Counted from the first letter of the stretch, positions 21,653 through 59,765 are shown. The stretch is DNA of 64,000 bases from Prochilodus magdalenae (GCA_024036415.1 JAMWET010006981.1:17501-81500), one strand, 5' to 3'. Translations and numbers: made by a program. The notes: generated from the letters alone by a model not told the origin.

Positions 21653-23300
21653 ATTAAAGTTGATCCTCACTATGGAACTCTCAGTTTAAGATGACCTGCT
21701 CCAACCGGCACACACGGATACAATCACACAGCATGGCTGCTACTTACAGGCTGCTGTTGGGGTTGCGATGCTAATAAAGGTGGAGCTGCTCCTCTCTTCA
21801 GTCTCGTCAGGTATCAAATGCTGAGCGGAGCTGCTCCATGTTGTCCGAGTGTTGGGAGTAACACGTGCAGAGTACATGGTGCCATAGTTGCGTCACGGGC
21901 GTCTGCACAAGCTGTAGCGTTCAAGGTAGTAGGTCACATTTGATTGAGACGCTGGGGAATAGAAAAGCCATGTCAGACCTGTTTACCCAGGAATTTCCCT
22001 GAACTTTAACCTTATGGCGTCATACTGTCTCTGGGTTGGGCAGCTTGGTTGTAGGATATCGTCCAGTACCCTGACACCTTCTCCCCAAATTGTTTACTGG
22101 AGGGGTCATAGAAATCCAAGGCTCTCGCCCTTTCCACACAGTGCGTCCAAAAACAGAAACTAAGGCCATCAAAATGGCACATCACCGGCACAGCACAACA
22201 CCACATGGCTCTGCGGGTCGCAGCTGCAACTGACAGCCTCGCTGGATATAACGGGACGGTTGGAGTTGTCGCCGCAGTCGTGTGCTGTTGGGACAAGTGC
22301 ATAAATGACATCAGGTGGGATGAGGTTAGCTGTACTTCTACAGTGACTGCCTGTTTAGCTTTTTCTGAAGGAGTAGACCGGCACAGTGATGAAGTAAAAG
22401 CAGACAGGACGTCAACCAAGGTAAAGCTTCGTCTTGGGTAATGCTGAGGAGCGGGAGTGGTGGTTGATGCAGGGTTGGAGGAACCCGCAGCCATGCAGGA
22501 GCTCTTGTGGATGGTCCAGAGGGATCATTTCAGATCGTAGCGTGTTTGAGTAAACCCATATTCTGTTTGGCGGTATTTTAAGTTTACGACTGCAAGCTAC
22601 GCCCGTTTCTTTTCCTGCTTTGGGAAGGACTGGAACCCATTGCTAGGGCGTGGGCATGGGCGTGGACCTTGTTCTTGAATTTAGTGGAACTTTATATGAG
22701 AAGGTTTTAGCCATATGCAGACAGGGAAGTGGTGTCGTATATCAAAGCAGGTACGCTGGAAAATGAGTCAGTCATGCAACCACTCGCGGGACATTGGGAG
22801 CAGATAGCTTCCATGCATGCAGTAGATTGTTACAGTGGAAGCGAACCCAGGACTACCGATTTCAGGACCAGAGATTGGTTCTCGGGACCACCCAAGGGCC
22901 TACACGTTTTTTTCAGCAGGGTCCAGAAAAACCTTTAGTCTGTATTTGGTAGATTCTGTATTCACATTGAGGTTCGTGTATATGGAAGGGTTGATGTACG
23001 GATATCTGGTTATGGATAAACCATGCCTAAACTGCCGTACGTCGTGTTGGAGGACTAACGGAGCCAGCCTTTGTAGACGGTAGTGGGATAAGAGAGCTAA
23101 CCAGTGGAGTCCAGACCTGGCTGACATGCTGATACAGGTGTCCTGTCTCTGCCTTCTGAGTCATGTCCAAGTTTCAGAGTAGCAAAATATAATCCAATGT
23201 TCATTTGTAAGAACAAGCAAAGCCATGAGGTTTCACTGAATGGGTGGTCTTCCCATGATGCCACGTAACGAATACTTTCAGGGTTCAAATACCGGTGCCT
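21653..23300. other. likely znf518b intron 1, middle part
   Basis: No recognised gene. Short open frames on both strands at 22012-22494 are not supported by homology I can see. Confidence 0.4.
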
Positions 23301-23329
23301 CAAACGGTTAGCTTGGTAAGGGAGTAGCC

Positions 23330-23960
23330 GGGCACATCCTTGGTCTAGACAGGGAATAAGGCCTGTCAGCCATGTGTAAAGTCAAGCCCCTAGTCCTGCA
23401 GTCGGCCTTTACACACATTTGGGAAAGAAGGGCCTGCTCCAAGGGGAATCCGAGCGTGGTACTGTAAAAGGGTGCCACCGGTGCACAGGTCAAAATCCTA
23501 ATGCTTCAGCATACCAAGACATTTGGAACAATTTCCAACTTGGGGTTGGCCTTTTTCTCCCCCGGCATGACTGTTCCCTAGTGCACAAAGCAAGGCCCGT
23601 GGTTGGGCGAGTTCGGTGTGGGAGAACCTGACTGGCCCGCACCAAGCCCTGTCCTCAACCCTATTAACCACCCTTGGAATGAACTAGAAGGGAGATTGCG
23701 AGCCAGGCACTCTCGTCCAACACCAGTGCTCTTCCTGACGAATGGGCAAACCTTCCCACATACACGCTCCAAAGCCTTGTGGAAGGCCTTCCCAGAGGAA
23801 CGGAGTGTCCATCGCCATGTTAACGCATATGGATTTAGAAGATGGTGGAAGCTCCTGGAGCTGTCTCAGGATATGTCCACATAACGTACTAGTGATGCCA
23901 CAAGTAGTATCAGTGACTGTGTGGGAAACTGAACGTGCACAAGCTTTAGCATGGCAGAAA
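23330..23960 (+). mobile_element. decayed Tc1-like transposase, C-terminal part
   Basis: At 23627-23700 the frame reads DWPAPSPVLNPINHPWNELE, a degraded form of the DWP-x-SPDLNPIEH-x-W motif that carries the last catalytic acidic residue of Tc1-like DDE transposases; the Asp and Glu are replaced by Val and Asn. Upstream coding is fragmentary. Non-functional relic. Confidence 0.7.
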
Positions 23961-25568
23961 CACAGTTGGCGAATCCCGTATAGGCGCTAGTAGGAGTTAC
24001 TACTTGGAGCAGTGGTGACTACATAAATTAAAAAAAATCAAGTTAATATCTATACATTAAATTGTTACATAATTCACAGGTGATATTCTGGACAACTTTT
24101 ATACCTAGCCAACTAGGGCTGTACCCAACTCAGTCAGTCGACTATTCATTGTTTTTCATGTTATGTTTTTTTTTCTGCTTATACATTATCTAGTAAATCA
24201 GTCTGCATACGGTTCAGATCTGATCCTCCTCATTTAGAAAGTCAGCAGCATCACAGGGACATATTTCTGAACTAAAGAGGCGGGGCTTATGATGATTGAT
24301 CTGTATTGGAGCCTGATTTAATTACAGAGTATAGCGTTGGGCAGCAGCGCGTATTTACAGCCTGTCTTTTTAATTTCACTTCTAACAGCTTCTTCAGTAG
24401 GAGGACCCTTCGTCTTTCATCTCTCATTAATAATGAACTGCTAAATAAAACCAGATTAGTCTGTATATAAATTATTTTTAGATGAAAAGGAGAATGGTTG
24501 ACACTGTTTAATTATTATATCATCCGCGCTAAAATCATTATTTCTCGTTTATCGGCAGGCGTATTACTGACTGTACTTATCTTTAAATAAAAATCTTAGC
24601 TGTAGATGAATAAAGGTTCTAAAATAATGGAATTATAATAAAACAAACGTCTTCAGTCCGTTTTTCCTTCACCGCAAACAGCCGTTATGTCTAAACCGAA
24701 AGTCAGCTCACTCGTTTACAGCAGTGTTGGATGTCTGACTAAATGACGAGCAGAATTCGGTTTCATTTGTTCGGATTCTCTTCTTCAAAACAACCTCCAG
24801 ACTTGCTCTGAGACATTGTTCCCCCCGTGTTTCTCAGCTTCACAACTTTAGCTTCCTTCAGCGGTGAACTGCCAGCGCATGCTGTCACATAGATTTAATT
24901 TTTTTAGCAAGCATGCGTCACAGCCCAGCTAGAACTCACATATATATTTATTATTCCCTTTTTAATAATTATAAAAAAATTTTTTTTTAATTCTTGAAGT
25001 TCTTGTGCATTTTTGTAAGCTTTAGTCTGTTTTACGAAAAACAAAACAAACCAAAAATGCTCACAGTTGTTAGTGGACTTGAAGGTTCGCAGTCGACTTA
25101 AAGGGTCTCTGACTGACGATTCGACTCGTTGACTTCTAGAGGGCAGCCCTATAGCCAACTGACCTAAGCATTATTTCAACACCACCTATGTGGTTTTACT
25201 AGGCACATCACTTGCTTAATGCAACTTCCAAAAAACACGAATGGGTCTTTCCATGTCAGTTCGTCCAGGACGTGGCGGTTAGGTTGCTTAATAGCTCCTA
25301 TATTGGTAGATGTAGGTGATTGGTAGATGGTGTTTATTTAGATGGTGTAGATTGTGGTAATATTTAGATAAATGGTATTAGCTACTTTTTCCTCAGTTTA
25401 ATCAAATATTTTTTTAAAATTCACCATCTAAATGCATGTGGATGTGTATTTTCTATAGCGAATGTAAAATGCGTTTACCGGCTCTGCTTGAGATTACTTT
25501 GCTGTGCTTGTGGTTGTTTGCCATCTGAAATGATTACAGTCTTGTGCTTGTTTGTGCTTTTTGGTTAG
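23961..25568. other. likely znf518b intron 1, distal part
   Basis: AT-rich, no transposase or exon recognised. An acceptor-like TTTTTGGTTAG ends at 25568. Confidence 0.4.
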
Positions 25569-25704
25569 GTTGACTGGAGCCGTTTACCCGTGAACGTGAC
25601 CTGCCTCTTCTACACGTGGACCCTCATATAGCCTGTTGAACCAGCCAGCGGTGGATACCAATGAGTAATGACAGTGTTTCATCAGCGAAGGATTTGTCTT
25701 AAAC

Positions 25705-28700
25705 ATGAAGTCCACGGGATTACAGCAAAACTTCATCTGGTTTGTGGAAAGTAAGACTAAAGAGGCTCACAAAGACCCCGGCCGGCGTCTCTGTTGTGAG
25801 AAATGCCGCTTCTCAACCAAGGATGTTGAACTGTTTGAAAGGCACGTAGCTCATCATGAGGAGGTGACCTTCGCTTGCAACCTGTGCAACCACATCTCGT
25901 ACTCCAGAGTGGAATCCCAGCGGCACATCGTCACACACAAAGGCTCGTATCCCTACAAGTGTAACTGGTGCTCCTATGGAGCCGTCAGGAGGGACTACAT
26001 GGTAAAACACATTCAGAGAATACATGGGAAACCCGCCGACGGAAGCTTCACCACGACTTGCACGGCTGTGTCCACTGCGAAAAGTGAACACGTACCTCAG
26101 CAACAAATGACTGACCTGTGCTCTGATGCTTCGAGAACTTTGGGTGGGCCAGTACAAAACGTGAAGCTCGTGAATCATTCGGCAGGGAATGTGTTCAGTA
26201 TACTTCCCACCGTCAGCCAGCCTAGAGCCAGTGCACCGTATTTTGTTGTCAGACCTGTGCACCAAACAACCAGTAACCAGACCCATCTGATCTGCAGCAC
26301 AACGGCTCAATCAGTCACTAGCACCACGTGCGTCCTTCCTGTTTCCAAGACTGTCGGTGCACCCCACACCAGCACAAGTCACCTTGTGAATAAAGTTACC
26401 CAAGGAGTCGTCCATTTGCCAAATGTCACGGTAAATGATGTGGATCATAGACTTCCTGGGAAAACACCCTTTGGAAAGACCAGTTCTCCAAGTGCACTTC
26501 CCAGAGTTCATGTCAGTGTGCCAACGGATCGTGCAGCCCAGCATAAACCACTGCTTCAAAATCAGATGGGACCTACCTCTGAGAAGACGGTCATTCAGTC
26601 AAGAACTGTTTCGACCAATCAGCTTGTTTGTCTCTCTGCTGATCATCCCGTTCAGCAAAATCCACTGCTTCAGAGTCAAGAGGGAGCGACTACGGACAAG
26701 ATAGTCATTCAGTCAAAATCGGTTTCAAAAAACCAGTTCGCTTTCACCGTCGGGCCCAACACCCATCTCAAGACTCTTCTCAGCAACCCACTGGAATCGT
26801 TTGGGCAAAGGACCGTGGAGGCCCAGAATGTGCCGGTGACTGTACCAGCACAGAGGCCGGTTCATACGGGGGTTATACGAAACATGCCAGTGGCACATGC
26901 TCTTCAAAAGTCTACTCCATTGGGAACACATCCCACTGCGCCAGTCGAGCGGTTCGGACAGGGAGCACCGTCCTTCACGCTTGGGCCTCAAGGTGCGGAA
27001 AAGACTAATCAACGAAAGACTCGTCCCAACATCCTTGCGAAGCGACCTGTGGAGAATCTCAAACCAGGTACACAGTCCAGCGTCCAGGTGGAGCTGCTAG
27101 CACCTTTACACCAGCCAATTGAACACAACAGACCTTTGACGGTGTCATGTCCGGAAGAGATCACCATCCCTGCTGGTTGTCTCGTTGAACTCGTGGAGGT
27201 GAAAAACGTCAATGGGACCCGAGAACTGGAGCTTCGGTTAGTCCCACAGCAGCCCTGCGGGGCTCAACCGGGAAGTTCAAAGGGCGCCGCTGCCGATAGA
27301 ACAGCAAACAGACTGTCTTTCAAATGTAAGGTTGCCGCAAGCGATAACGGGCCGACGAGACTGATCCATGGCACCAGCGGCTTACAGACGAGTGCCATCC
27401 CTGTGACCCAGATCAAAGGGTCCAGTTTAAATTCTACAGATCTCAAAGTCAGTGTGAAAGATGAACCTGAGGTGAAAGTGCTATGGTCCAACGTCAGTGT
27501 AACACAGGCTCCAGGATCTTTGAGTGGAGGGTTCAATAATGTACCAAGGTCAGTGGCTAGGCCTCCCCCGTCACACCAACCATCTGGTGGACGCAAAAAG
27601 GTTGCACAAGCTACAGATCCAGGTGCTCCAGCACGGCAGCTGCATGGCAGAGGTAGTATCGCATCCCAAAGTGCGAACAGCTTGAATGTTAAAGGTCCTG
27701 AGTGTAAACTCCGTACTATTCAAGCTTCATCCAACAAATATGATGACGTGAAGCCAAGTTATCAAGGCCTTCCTGTCATTTCATCAGTGTTTTCACTCTG
27801 CCCTGGTCCTGAAGCAACTCTGAATGGCGTTCACACCAGACAAAGGATTTCAGATGAACCTGTGGCTGGGGCTCAGTCATCGTCAGGCTCCGGGTCAAAC
27901 GGAAGTGTGACAGATGACTCCGCAAAATGTAAACCTGAACTGAAAATAGAGGAAGAATCGAGCCTCTTGACTGACATTCCTAAATCTACTCTGAAACTGG
28001 ATGAGAAGGAATGTCTTTTGGAAGATATCAAAGTAGCTGACGTGGTAGTACCTGAAAAGAGAGGCAGCGCTGAGAAGAGTCCTCAGACATTTTCAAAGGA
28101 CGAGGTTAGGCCAGACATGTGTAGTTCCTCATCAGATACTCTACAGACAGCAGCAGACCAGTCACTGGAGGTGAATACCCCACCACTGACCAAGAACGAC
28201 TTTTCCCCACAAGGTGAGACAGGGGACAAAACATCTCCGCCAGAGAGCGGTCTGCCTGTGCAGAAGGAAAGTCAGCTTCTATCGACCATGAATCCGACAG
28301 TAGCTTTGGCCAGGATTCCAAGTTTGGATTTCTATTCACTTGTAGAATCTGCGAAGAAAGTTCCAGGGAGAGCAGCTGGAGAGGAAAGCATCACAGCCAG
28401 ACCTGTTCTGTGCTGTACCTCCAACCAGCAAAATCTGCAGGACAGAGCCATTAAGCTGGTCCTAAAGAGAAAACGATCGGAAAGCGAAAATAAGGATGCA
28501 GGTCAAGTTCAACATCCAGTACTAGCACAGTTCAATATACAGCCTCCACACAAAAAACACAAGAAGGACAAGAAAAAAGAAAAGAAACTAAAGTCCTCCA
28601 AGGTCACGTGGGGGCTCCATGAGATCATGGTCAAGGGTAAAATGGGAAAACTGCAGTTAACCCCGTTAAAGGAAGATCAGCTAGTCAAACTTCCAGCACC

Positions 28701-28992
28701 AAACCAACCTGTGGTGGTCCTGAACCTTCCAAACTCCCTACTCCCGATGGTCAGTGACGACGTGCAGACTCTGAACGATTATGAATGGGTTACTTCATCC
28801 CATACTCCCCCTACTACTGCCACCACTACTGCCACCACTACTGCCACCACTACTGCACAGGACGAAGCCACTCCTGCCGGACTCGTAGCGCAGTGTCCCT
28901 CGTTCAGAATGAAACTGAAGAAAGTTCAGGGACAGAAATATGAGGTCACTGAACTTGTTCTAAAAGGGGTCTCTGAAAAAATGATCCTGTGA
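25705..28992 (+). CDS. znf518b: zinc finger protein 518B
   Basis: A single 1095-codon exon. ZNF518B is a nuclear zinc-finger protein reported to associate with the histone methyltransferases G9a and EZH2. Three adjacent C2H2 fingers lie at residues 31-51 (CEKCRFSTKD), 58-78 and 86-107, matching the triple finger of the human protein. Other conserved islands: IPAGCLVELVEVKNVNGT, PVISSVFSL, QPVVVLNLP and MKLKKV near the end. A Lys-rich run at about 949-966 is a likely nuclear localisation signal. Thr/Ala repeats near 1035-1050 come from a coding 12-base repeat. TAA and TGA stops lie in frame just upstream, supporting this start unless a splice joins later. Compared with human (about 1074 residues as I recall it) the N-terminal extension and the C-terminal fourth finger are absent. 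ZNF518A is the alternative paralogue; neighbours favour 518B. Confidence 0.93.
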   Translation: MKSTGLQQNFIWFVESKTKEAHKDPGRRLCCEKCRFSTKDVELFERHVAHHEEVTFACNLCNHISYSRVESQRHIVTHKGSYPYKCNWCSYGAVRRDYMVKHIQRIHGKPADGSFTTTCTAVSTAKSEHVPQQQMTDLCSDASRTLGGPVQNVKLVNHSAGNVFSILPTVSQPRASAPYFVVRPVHQTTSNQTHLICSTTAQSVTSTTCVLPVSKTVGAPHTSTSHLVNKVTQGVVHLPNVTVNDVDHRLPGKTPFGKTSSPSALPRVHVSVPTDRAAQHKPLLQNQMGPTSEKTVIQSRTVSTNQLVCLSADHPVQQNPLLQSQEGATTDKIVIQSKSVSKNQFAFTVGPNTHLKTLLSNPLESFGQRTVEAQNVPVTVPAQRPVHTGVIRNMPVAHALQKSTPLGTHPTAPVERFGQGAPSFTLGPQGAEKTNQRKTRPNILAKRPVENLKPGTQSSVQVELLAPLHQPIEHNRPLTVSCPEEITIPAGCLVELVEVKNVNGTRELELRLVPQQPCGAQPGSSKGAAADRTANRLSFKCKVAASDNGPTRLIHGTSGLQTSAIPVTQIKGSSLNSTDLKVSVKDEPEVKVLWSNVSVTQAPGSLSGGFNNVPRSVARPPPSHQPSGGRKKVAQATDPGAPARQLHGRGSIASQSANSLNVKGPECKLRTIQASSNKYDDVKPSYQGLPVISSVFSLCPGPEATLNGVHTRQRISDEPVAGAQSSSGSGSNGSVTDDSAKCKPELKIEEESSLLTDIPKSTLKLDEKECLLEDIKVADVVVPEKRGSAEKSPQTFSKDEVRPDMCSSSSDTLQTAADQSLEVNTPPLTKNDFSPQGETGDKTSPPESGLPVQKESQLLSTMNPTVALARIPSLDFYSLVESAKKVPGRAAGEESITARPVLCCTSNQQNLQDRAIKLVLKRKRSESENKDAGQVQHPVLAQFNIQPPHKKHKKDKKKEKKLKSSKVTWGLHEIMVKGKMGKLQLTPLKEDQLVKLPAPNQPVVVLNLPNSLLPMVSDDVQTLNDYEWVTSSHTPPTTATTTATTTATTTAQDEATPAGLVAQCPSFRMKLKKVQGQKYEVTELVLKGVSEKMIL

Positions 28993-31268
28993 AAGGTCTG
29001 TACGCACCTTTTGTTTTACAGGACTTCCTGAATCTCCACTTCTTCTTTCATGACCTCTCAATGCACTACTATCGCCCGTACTGGTACTACCGTCAGCCTC
29101 TTAAAGAGCTAGAACCCAGGATGGGGCTGGTTAGAAGGTTATTGGGGTAAAGGAGGGTAAAGTCAGCTGTCCTCTTTGTATATATGTACATGAATCCCCT
29201 AACCCCCACCCCCCAACCCCACCCCCACACACACTTTTATATATAAAGATGTTTGAACGTTTTGCTACTGTACAGGTGGACTGGCAGCCGTTTAGGCGAC
29301 CTCTTTTCTACTGCAGTATTTACCTGCCGTTTCAGATGTTTCACTACAGAGTATTTACCGAACAGCAGTGTCACTACATTTTACAAACTCCCTGGTGACC
29401 ATTGATTTGGTGACCTACCTCATGTTCTTATACCTGTATTTTTAAATGGTGTAAATATTTCGGTATTAGCAGGACTGTTCTTACGAAATGTGCCACTATC
29501 CGTGCCCGTTGGTTGGATGTGAAAGGGTCTGGGATGCTCTGCGTGAATCCCACCTGCTCTAGTGTTCCGTATTTGAGAGTAGGGCTGAGGGGAAGGTGTA
29601 GGAGAGATGCAGGAGAAAACTGGAGCAATGGAAGCGTCAGAAAGTGAGTATGACGAAGCAGCTCCAGTTTCTCATGACTAAAAGATTCTTAGGTGGGTAT
29701 GGAATGTTGGGGTGGGCAGTATGATGGGATTGGTAATGGGATAAATGACCATGCACTTATTTACACCATGCTCAGAGAAACATAGTGATCGTCACCAGTG
29801 CTTAAAAAGCTGGGATCAGCTATGTGTTATTACAAGGAGAGCATAATTAGGTGGGATACAGTTCAGGGCACTTACTGAGAAATGCTGAGTAGTCATCATT
29901 GTGCTCATGTAAAAAATCTGACACTAACAATGTGCCCCCCTCCCACCCCTGCCTGTTCCTACTTAAAAACTTTAGTAAAAACCAAAAACAAGTATATGCA
30001 CATTGTGTATTATTAAAATGTGGTAAAGGCCAGTAATTTAAAAAAATTCAGTACAGATATTATATTGGTCCAAACCACACAACTTCACAAATGTCACGAC
30101 CTGGTTCAGACGTAGTCAGTCAGCCAGCCAGCCAATAAACATGCTTTTTCAAAAACCTACATCTCTATGTTGGTATTGGTGCTTCTTGATTGCAGACTAA
30201 TTTATTACCTTCTCTAAATAACCGTACTTCAATCAAATGCTTTTATTTATTTATTTTTTACCCCACACACTTCAGATTTCCAAAAAAAAAAAGATAAAAC
30301 CAGTATTTATGTTATTCTGGTTATTCTGGGGTTTGTATTGAAATATTGATCTCGGTATTGAGTATTTCAAAATGGTATCGGCTCTGATCGTGAAACCGTT
30401 TTGCCCACCCCTATTGAAGTGTAGCAGAAACCTCTCGGTACTGATACGAATCAGACGCACAGCCTGCATTTTGTTTTAACTGAGATTTTGGTTTATAACC
30501 AACATTTTCTACCATCTTGTGGCAGAGAAGCATCTACAATGTCAATGTAAACAAACACATACAGTTAACAGAGCAACACACAAAGCTTCACGGTAGGTCT
30601 TATCATCGTGGAATTCTGGAGAGGACTTGTGTAAGCCAAGCAGGTATTGTCCCTGGATGTTGGTCCCATGCTGTCGTTTTTACATTGTGTCCAGCACATA
30701 GTATTTAATCGCAAAGTGTTCTGTTTGGTCATACGACGGTTTCCTCCAACGGTGGCGACTGTACAAATGTATATACAGTACCAGCTGCCATGTATGCACT
30801 GGTGTTCCTTACTTCACATTTACTACGCCAGCGGCCTGCTGGAGACGATGCTTTTTCAGAGGGTGGAAATCAGACAGTGGGTCCATGTTCGGTTCTTTAA
30901 GTGCCTTAAAGGAACACCTCTTTACTGTACAGTAGTTTTTAGTTTGATGGTAGTCACCTGACTGCTCATTTCAGGCAGTCCAACTGCAGAAACGTGGACC
31001 AGATTCTTCCATATGTATCTGTTCGGGCTCAGCCAGCAAGCGTGTTCACCCCTAGCAACTGTTTGGAGAGTTTTAGAGCAGCAGTGGCCAAGTCCTATAT
31101 GGTGCCCAACCTACTGTTGTACCGTTCTGAAAAAACAAAAAGACAGTCGGCGGTGTATTTGGAAATATCGGCCATGTGCTTTTATAACCCGGATAAATGT
31201 TGTTTCCTTTTTAAATTTTAAGGTGTCAGTAATTCTCATCCTGTTTGTGGATCTACTTCACCTTCAGC

Positions 31269-31523
31269 ATATCGTCGCTGCCCAAAGAAAACCATGTATC
31301 TCCATTTTTGTTGATTTTTACTTTTATGACTCATTTGATCACATGAGCTGTTCTTTACACTGTGAGCAAATTTCATGAAGAATGGACCAACAGAAATGGC
31401 CCAAAACAGTTTGGAAGGACGTCTGGTTCCATTGACTTCCATTCAAATTAAATGAGGTTTTTGGCCTCTCCTGTAAAGTTGTCGTTTTGGAGATGCCTGT
31501 TTTTCTTTGTACAGCGATGACAT
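31269..31523. mobile_element. short inverted-repeat element, copy B
   Basis: 255 bp, starting ATATCGTCGCTGCCCAAAG and ending CTTTGTACAGCGATGACAT. Full-length match to copies A and C. Confidence 0.88.
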
Positions 31524-32011
31524 GTTAGCGTCTCATGTGTAACGAATTGCTGGGTCGGCTTAGTGGTTAGTAACTGTGTGTCTCACAGATCTCTAAGCCA
31601 GTGCTCTATAGCTAGTATTGGCTAGGTGTAATTTACCCTTCTAAAAAATCGTAGCATTGTAAATTATTTGAATTATTTTGATTATTTTGGCCAATTTATA
31701 AGAAAACTACACGCAGTCTACTGTAATATAAGACACGTCACTTCCATACGGAATAAAGGATGAGTATTAGTTCATGTGGGTTAATTATACAAGTATTGAA
31801 ACGTTTTAACGAACGTTGACTGAATTGTGCAGCAGTTGCTATGAGCGAACACATTTGTAGGTGGAGCACAAATAGATCAGTTGTATTTACTTTCGGAGAG
31901 AATGGCATGAATCTACTAACTTGTATCCCTTGTTTTCTGTAAACGAGTGAAGCTGAAAGCTTCGAGTCTTAATCAGAGACCCAGGTGTACTAAGTTATTG
32001 ACTTGAAATAC

Positions 32012-32017
32012 TTTATT
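32012..32017 (-). terminator. clnk poly(A) signal candidate
   Basis: AATAAA on the minus strand, about 147 bases beyond the clnk stop codon. It lies inside the plus-strand interval upstream of the last znf518b AATAAA signals. Confidence 0.55.
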
Positions 32018-32052
32018 TAAAGGGAATTTCTTTGTGAATACCTTGCTCTGTG

Positions 32053-32092
32053 TTTAATAAAACATCTGTGTACGTGTTTTGGATTTAATAAA
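32053..32092 (+). terminator. paired bidirectional poly(A)-signal motifs
   Basis: TTTAATAAA occurs at 32053-32061 and 32084-32092. On the plus strand it reads AATAAA (znf518b); on the minus strand the same bases read ATTAAA (clnk), the common variant signal. Confidence 0.55.
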
Positions 32093-32163
32093 AAACTTTT
32101 GAAGTTCGTTCTGTGTTCTGCGGGCCTGTTTTTCAGCACAGTGCAAGCGCTATAGAACTGAGT

Positions 32164-57899
<25,736 letters not shown>

Positions 57900-58550
57900 C
57901 TGTGGGTCAAAGAGACAGCAGTCAGACGAACACCACACGGGAAATTAAAGGGTGCTTAAGTTCATAGGCCTTCTTAAACACGATCAGAGCTGGGTTAGTT
58001 TGAGCCATGGAGGTGGACTGATCAGTTAGTCTACTCATGCTCTGGTCACATGTGCTTTCGTTTGTGTTGTGACGTTGGTTAAGTTTGTGTCAGAACTCCC
58101 AATCCCAAATCCCAATCCTCTACAACTGTTGTTGTAGCTGATGGGAACTAGTGAAGACATGGCGACCTCTCACCAAGTTACCTTAAGTACACACTGTGTG
58201 GTGTGAACTTACTACAGCGTACACTGGACATAAATATATTTCAGATGAATATCAGTCCATAACTGCATATTAATTTGGCACTGAGAGAATTTCACCAGCG
58301 TACAGGTGTGTCCAGTATAGCGGCCGATCCGGTGAAAGCACTGAAAGCTTTATGAAAGGACACAGACACAGGTGTAATGATAAACATGGTGACTGTAGTA
58401 CCACTGGTCTGGTTTTTGGTAGAGGTATCCAAATCCAGCACCAGGACCGGGTGGGCAGTGAGGGTCTGGGTGGCAGCAATCTGGGTGCCTCATCATGCAC
58501 TTATCTGAAACCGTACCGGGACTTTCCGGGGATTATGGGAAGGCGCTCTG
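57900..58550. other. upstream of the clnk 57899 exon
   Basis: No exon identified. A small minus-strand frame at 58270-58500 is unsupported. Confidence 0.35.
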
Positions 58551-58554
58551 CGTG

Positions 58555-58745
58555 CTGCAGTCGCTGAGATGTAAACATGCTTTGCCGCTGAGCTGTGGTT
58601 TGACGTGGAACGCGCTATTCTAGAGAAACTTGAGTCAGAATTGTGGGAGCGTAGTGATGCTGATGGGTATTCGGCTTGTCTGGCTGCAGTTGTGACTCTT
58701 CAGTTTCTCTATCACAGAGCAATTTACGCCACATCACTCTGAAGG
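58555..58745. repeat. diverged direct repeat, copy 1
   Basis: Words such as GATGTAAACA, TTTGACGTG, TAGAGAAAC, GAGTCAGAA and TGTCTGGCTGCAGTT recur in the same order at 59605-59765. Probably two old copies of an unnamed element. Confidence 0.6.
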
Positions 58746-58879
58746 AATAAACGGACTAATCAAATTATGGGGACATTCTGATAAATCTGAAATAGGCTGC
58801 TATTGCTAAAAAATTAAAAAAACTTTTTTTAATCTCTATTTAAAAATAAAATATTCAAAGACAAGCAAACCTCAAAACT

Positions 58880-59300
58880 GCTCTGTACGTAGTTCAGTTC
58901 TGATACTAAGTGCAGTAGTTCTATGTAAGTATAGTGTAATAGCACTAAGGATTCTATAAGTAGACCGGGTGTAAATCAGTAATAGCACATTTTCAGTACA
59001 TTAGTCGTAAGTGCAAGGGAGTATATTAAGTATACTTAAATTAAGTATATTCAGTATTCTTCATATGTACTTGAGTACTGGGCTCTTAATATACTAACTA
59101 TGTACTTAGTATGTGAAGTAATATGATTAGTGCTATTAAAATATACTTAATTGAATTAATTTGAATTAATTGTACTTAACTACTATTTTGAGATATATCA
59201 AGACAAAATAGAAATGTACTTAGGTACATATCAAGTCTGTATTAAAATACTTCATTTCTAGTACTATAAAATATACTTTTTTTTCTCCCTGGGAGTGTAA
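58880..59300. repeat. AGTACTT/AAGTATA-rich segment
   Basis: Dense AAGTATA, TACTTAA and GTACTTAG words on both strands, many mutually complementary, as in palindrome-rich non-coding DNA elements of fish. Family not named. Confidence 0.5.
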
Positions 59301-59604
59301 GAGTCCTTAATAAATTACACTGAAGAAACATTTATATATATAGCTTGGATTTTTAGTGGTTTGAATTCTACTTAATTGTTTACCTGGGACATTCACTCAG
59401 TCATTAGTAGATCCAATGTTACAGGAAAACTTCAAACTGAGCTACATGCCCAGTTCACTTCAGCTTCACTGTCTTATACCCATGTAGTCAGTTATGCGGT
59501 TATGAGCCTGCTCTTGTCCTACAGGATCAAAGCTGCACAAGTGCGCTGCTAAAGCAGCCAGTGGACTCCTAGGGATGCTCCAAAAACATTCTCCACGCTT
59601 CAGC

Positions 59605-59765
59605 CGCTATGATGTAAACAGAGTGATTAAAAGCGATTTGACGTGAAATGCGGTATTTTAGAGAAACCTCCTGAGTCAGAACATAGCGGGGGTGATAGGA
59701 GCTTAGTCTGTCTGGCTGCAGTTCTGACTCTCAGGTTCTCTCGAACACCACATTTCACATCAGGG
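59605..59765. repeat. diverged direct repeat, copy 2
   Basis: Second copy of the 58555-58745 segment. Confidence 0.6.

Larger units (their letters stand above)
28993..32115 (+). other. znf518b 3' UTR, extent uncertain
   Basis: Candidate AATAAA signals lie at 30134, 31752, 32056 and 32087. The last two would give a UTR of about 3.1 kb overlapping the 3' end of clnk. The inverted-repeat element copy B (31269-31523) would then be part of the transcript. Confidence 0.45.

Noticed and set aside
20573..21689. Overlapping 365-367 codon frames on both strands
   Set aside because: They arise from a stop-free 27-base tandem repeat; no start context, domain or splice evidence.
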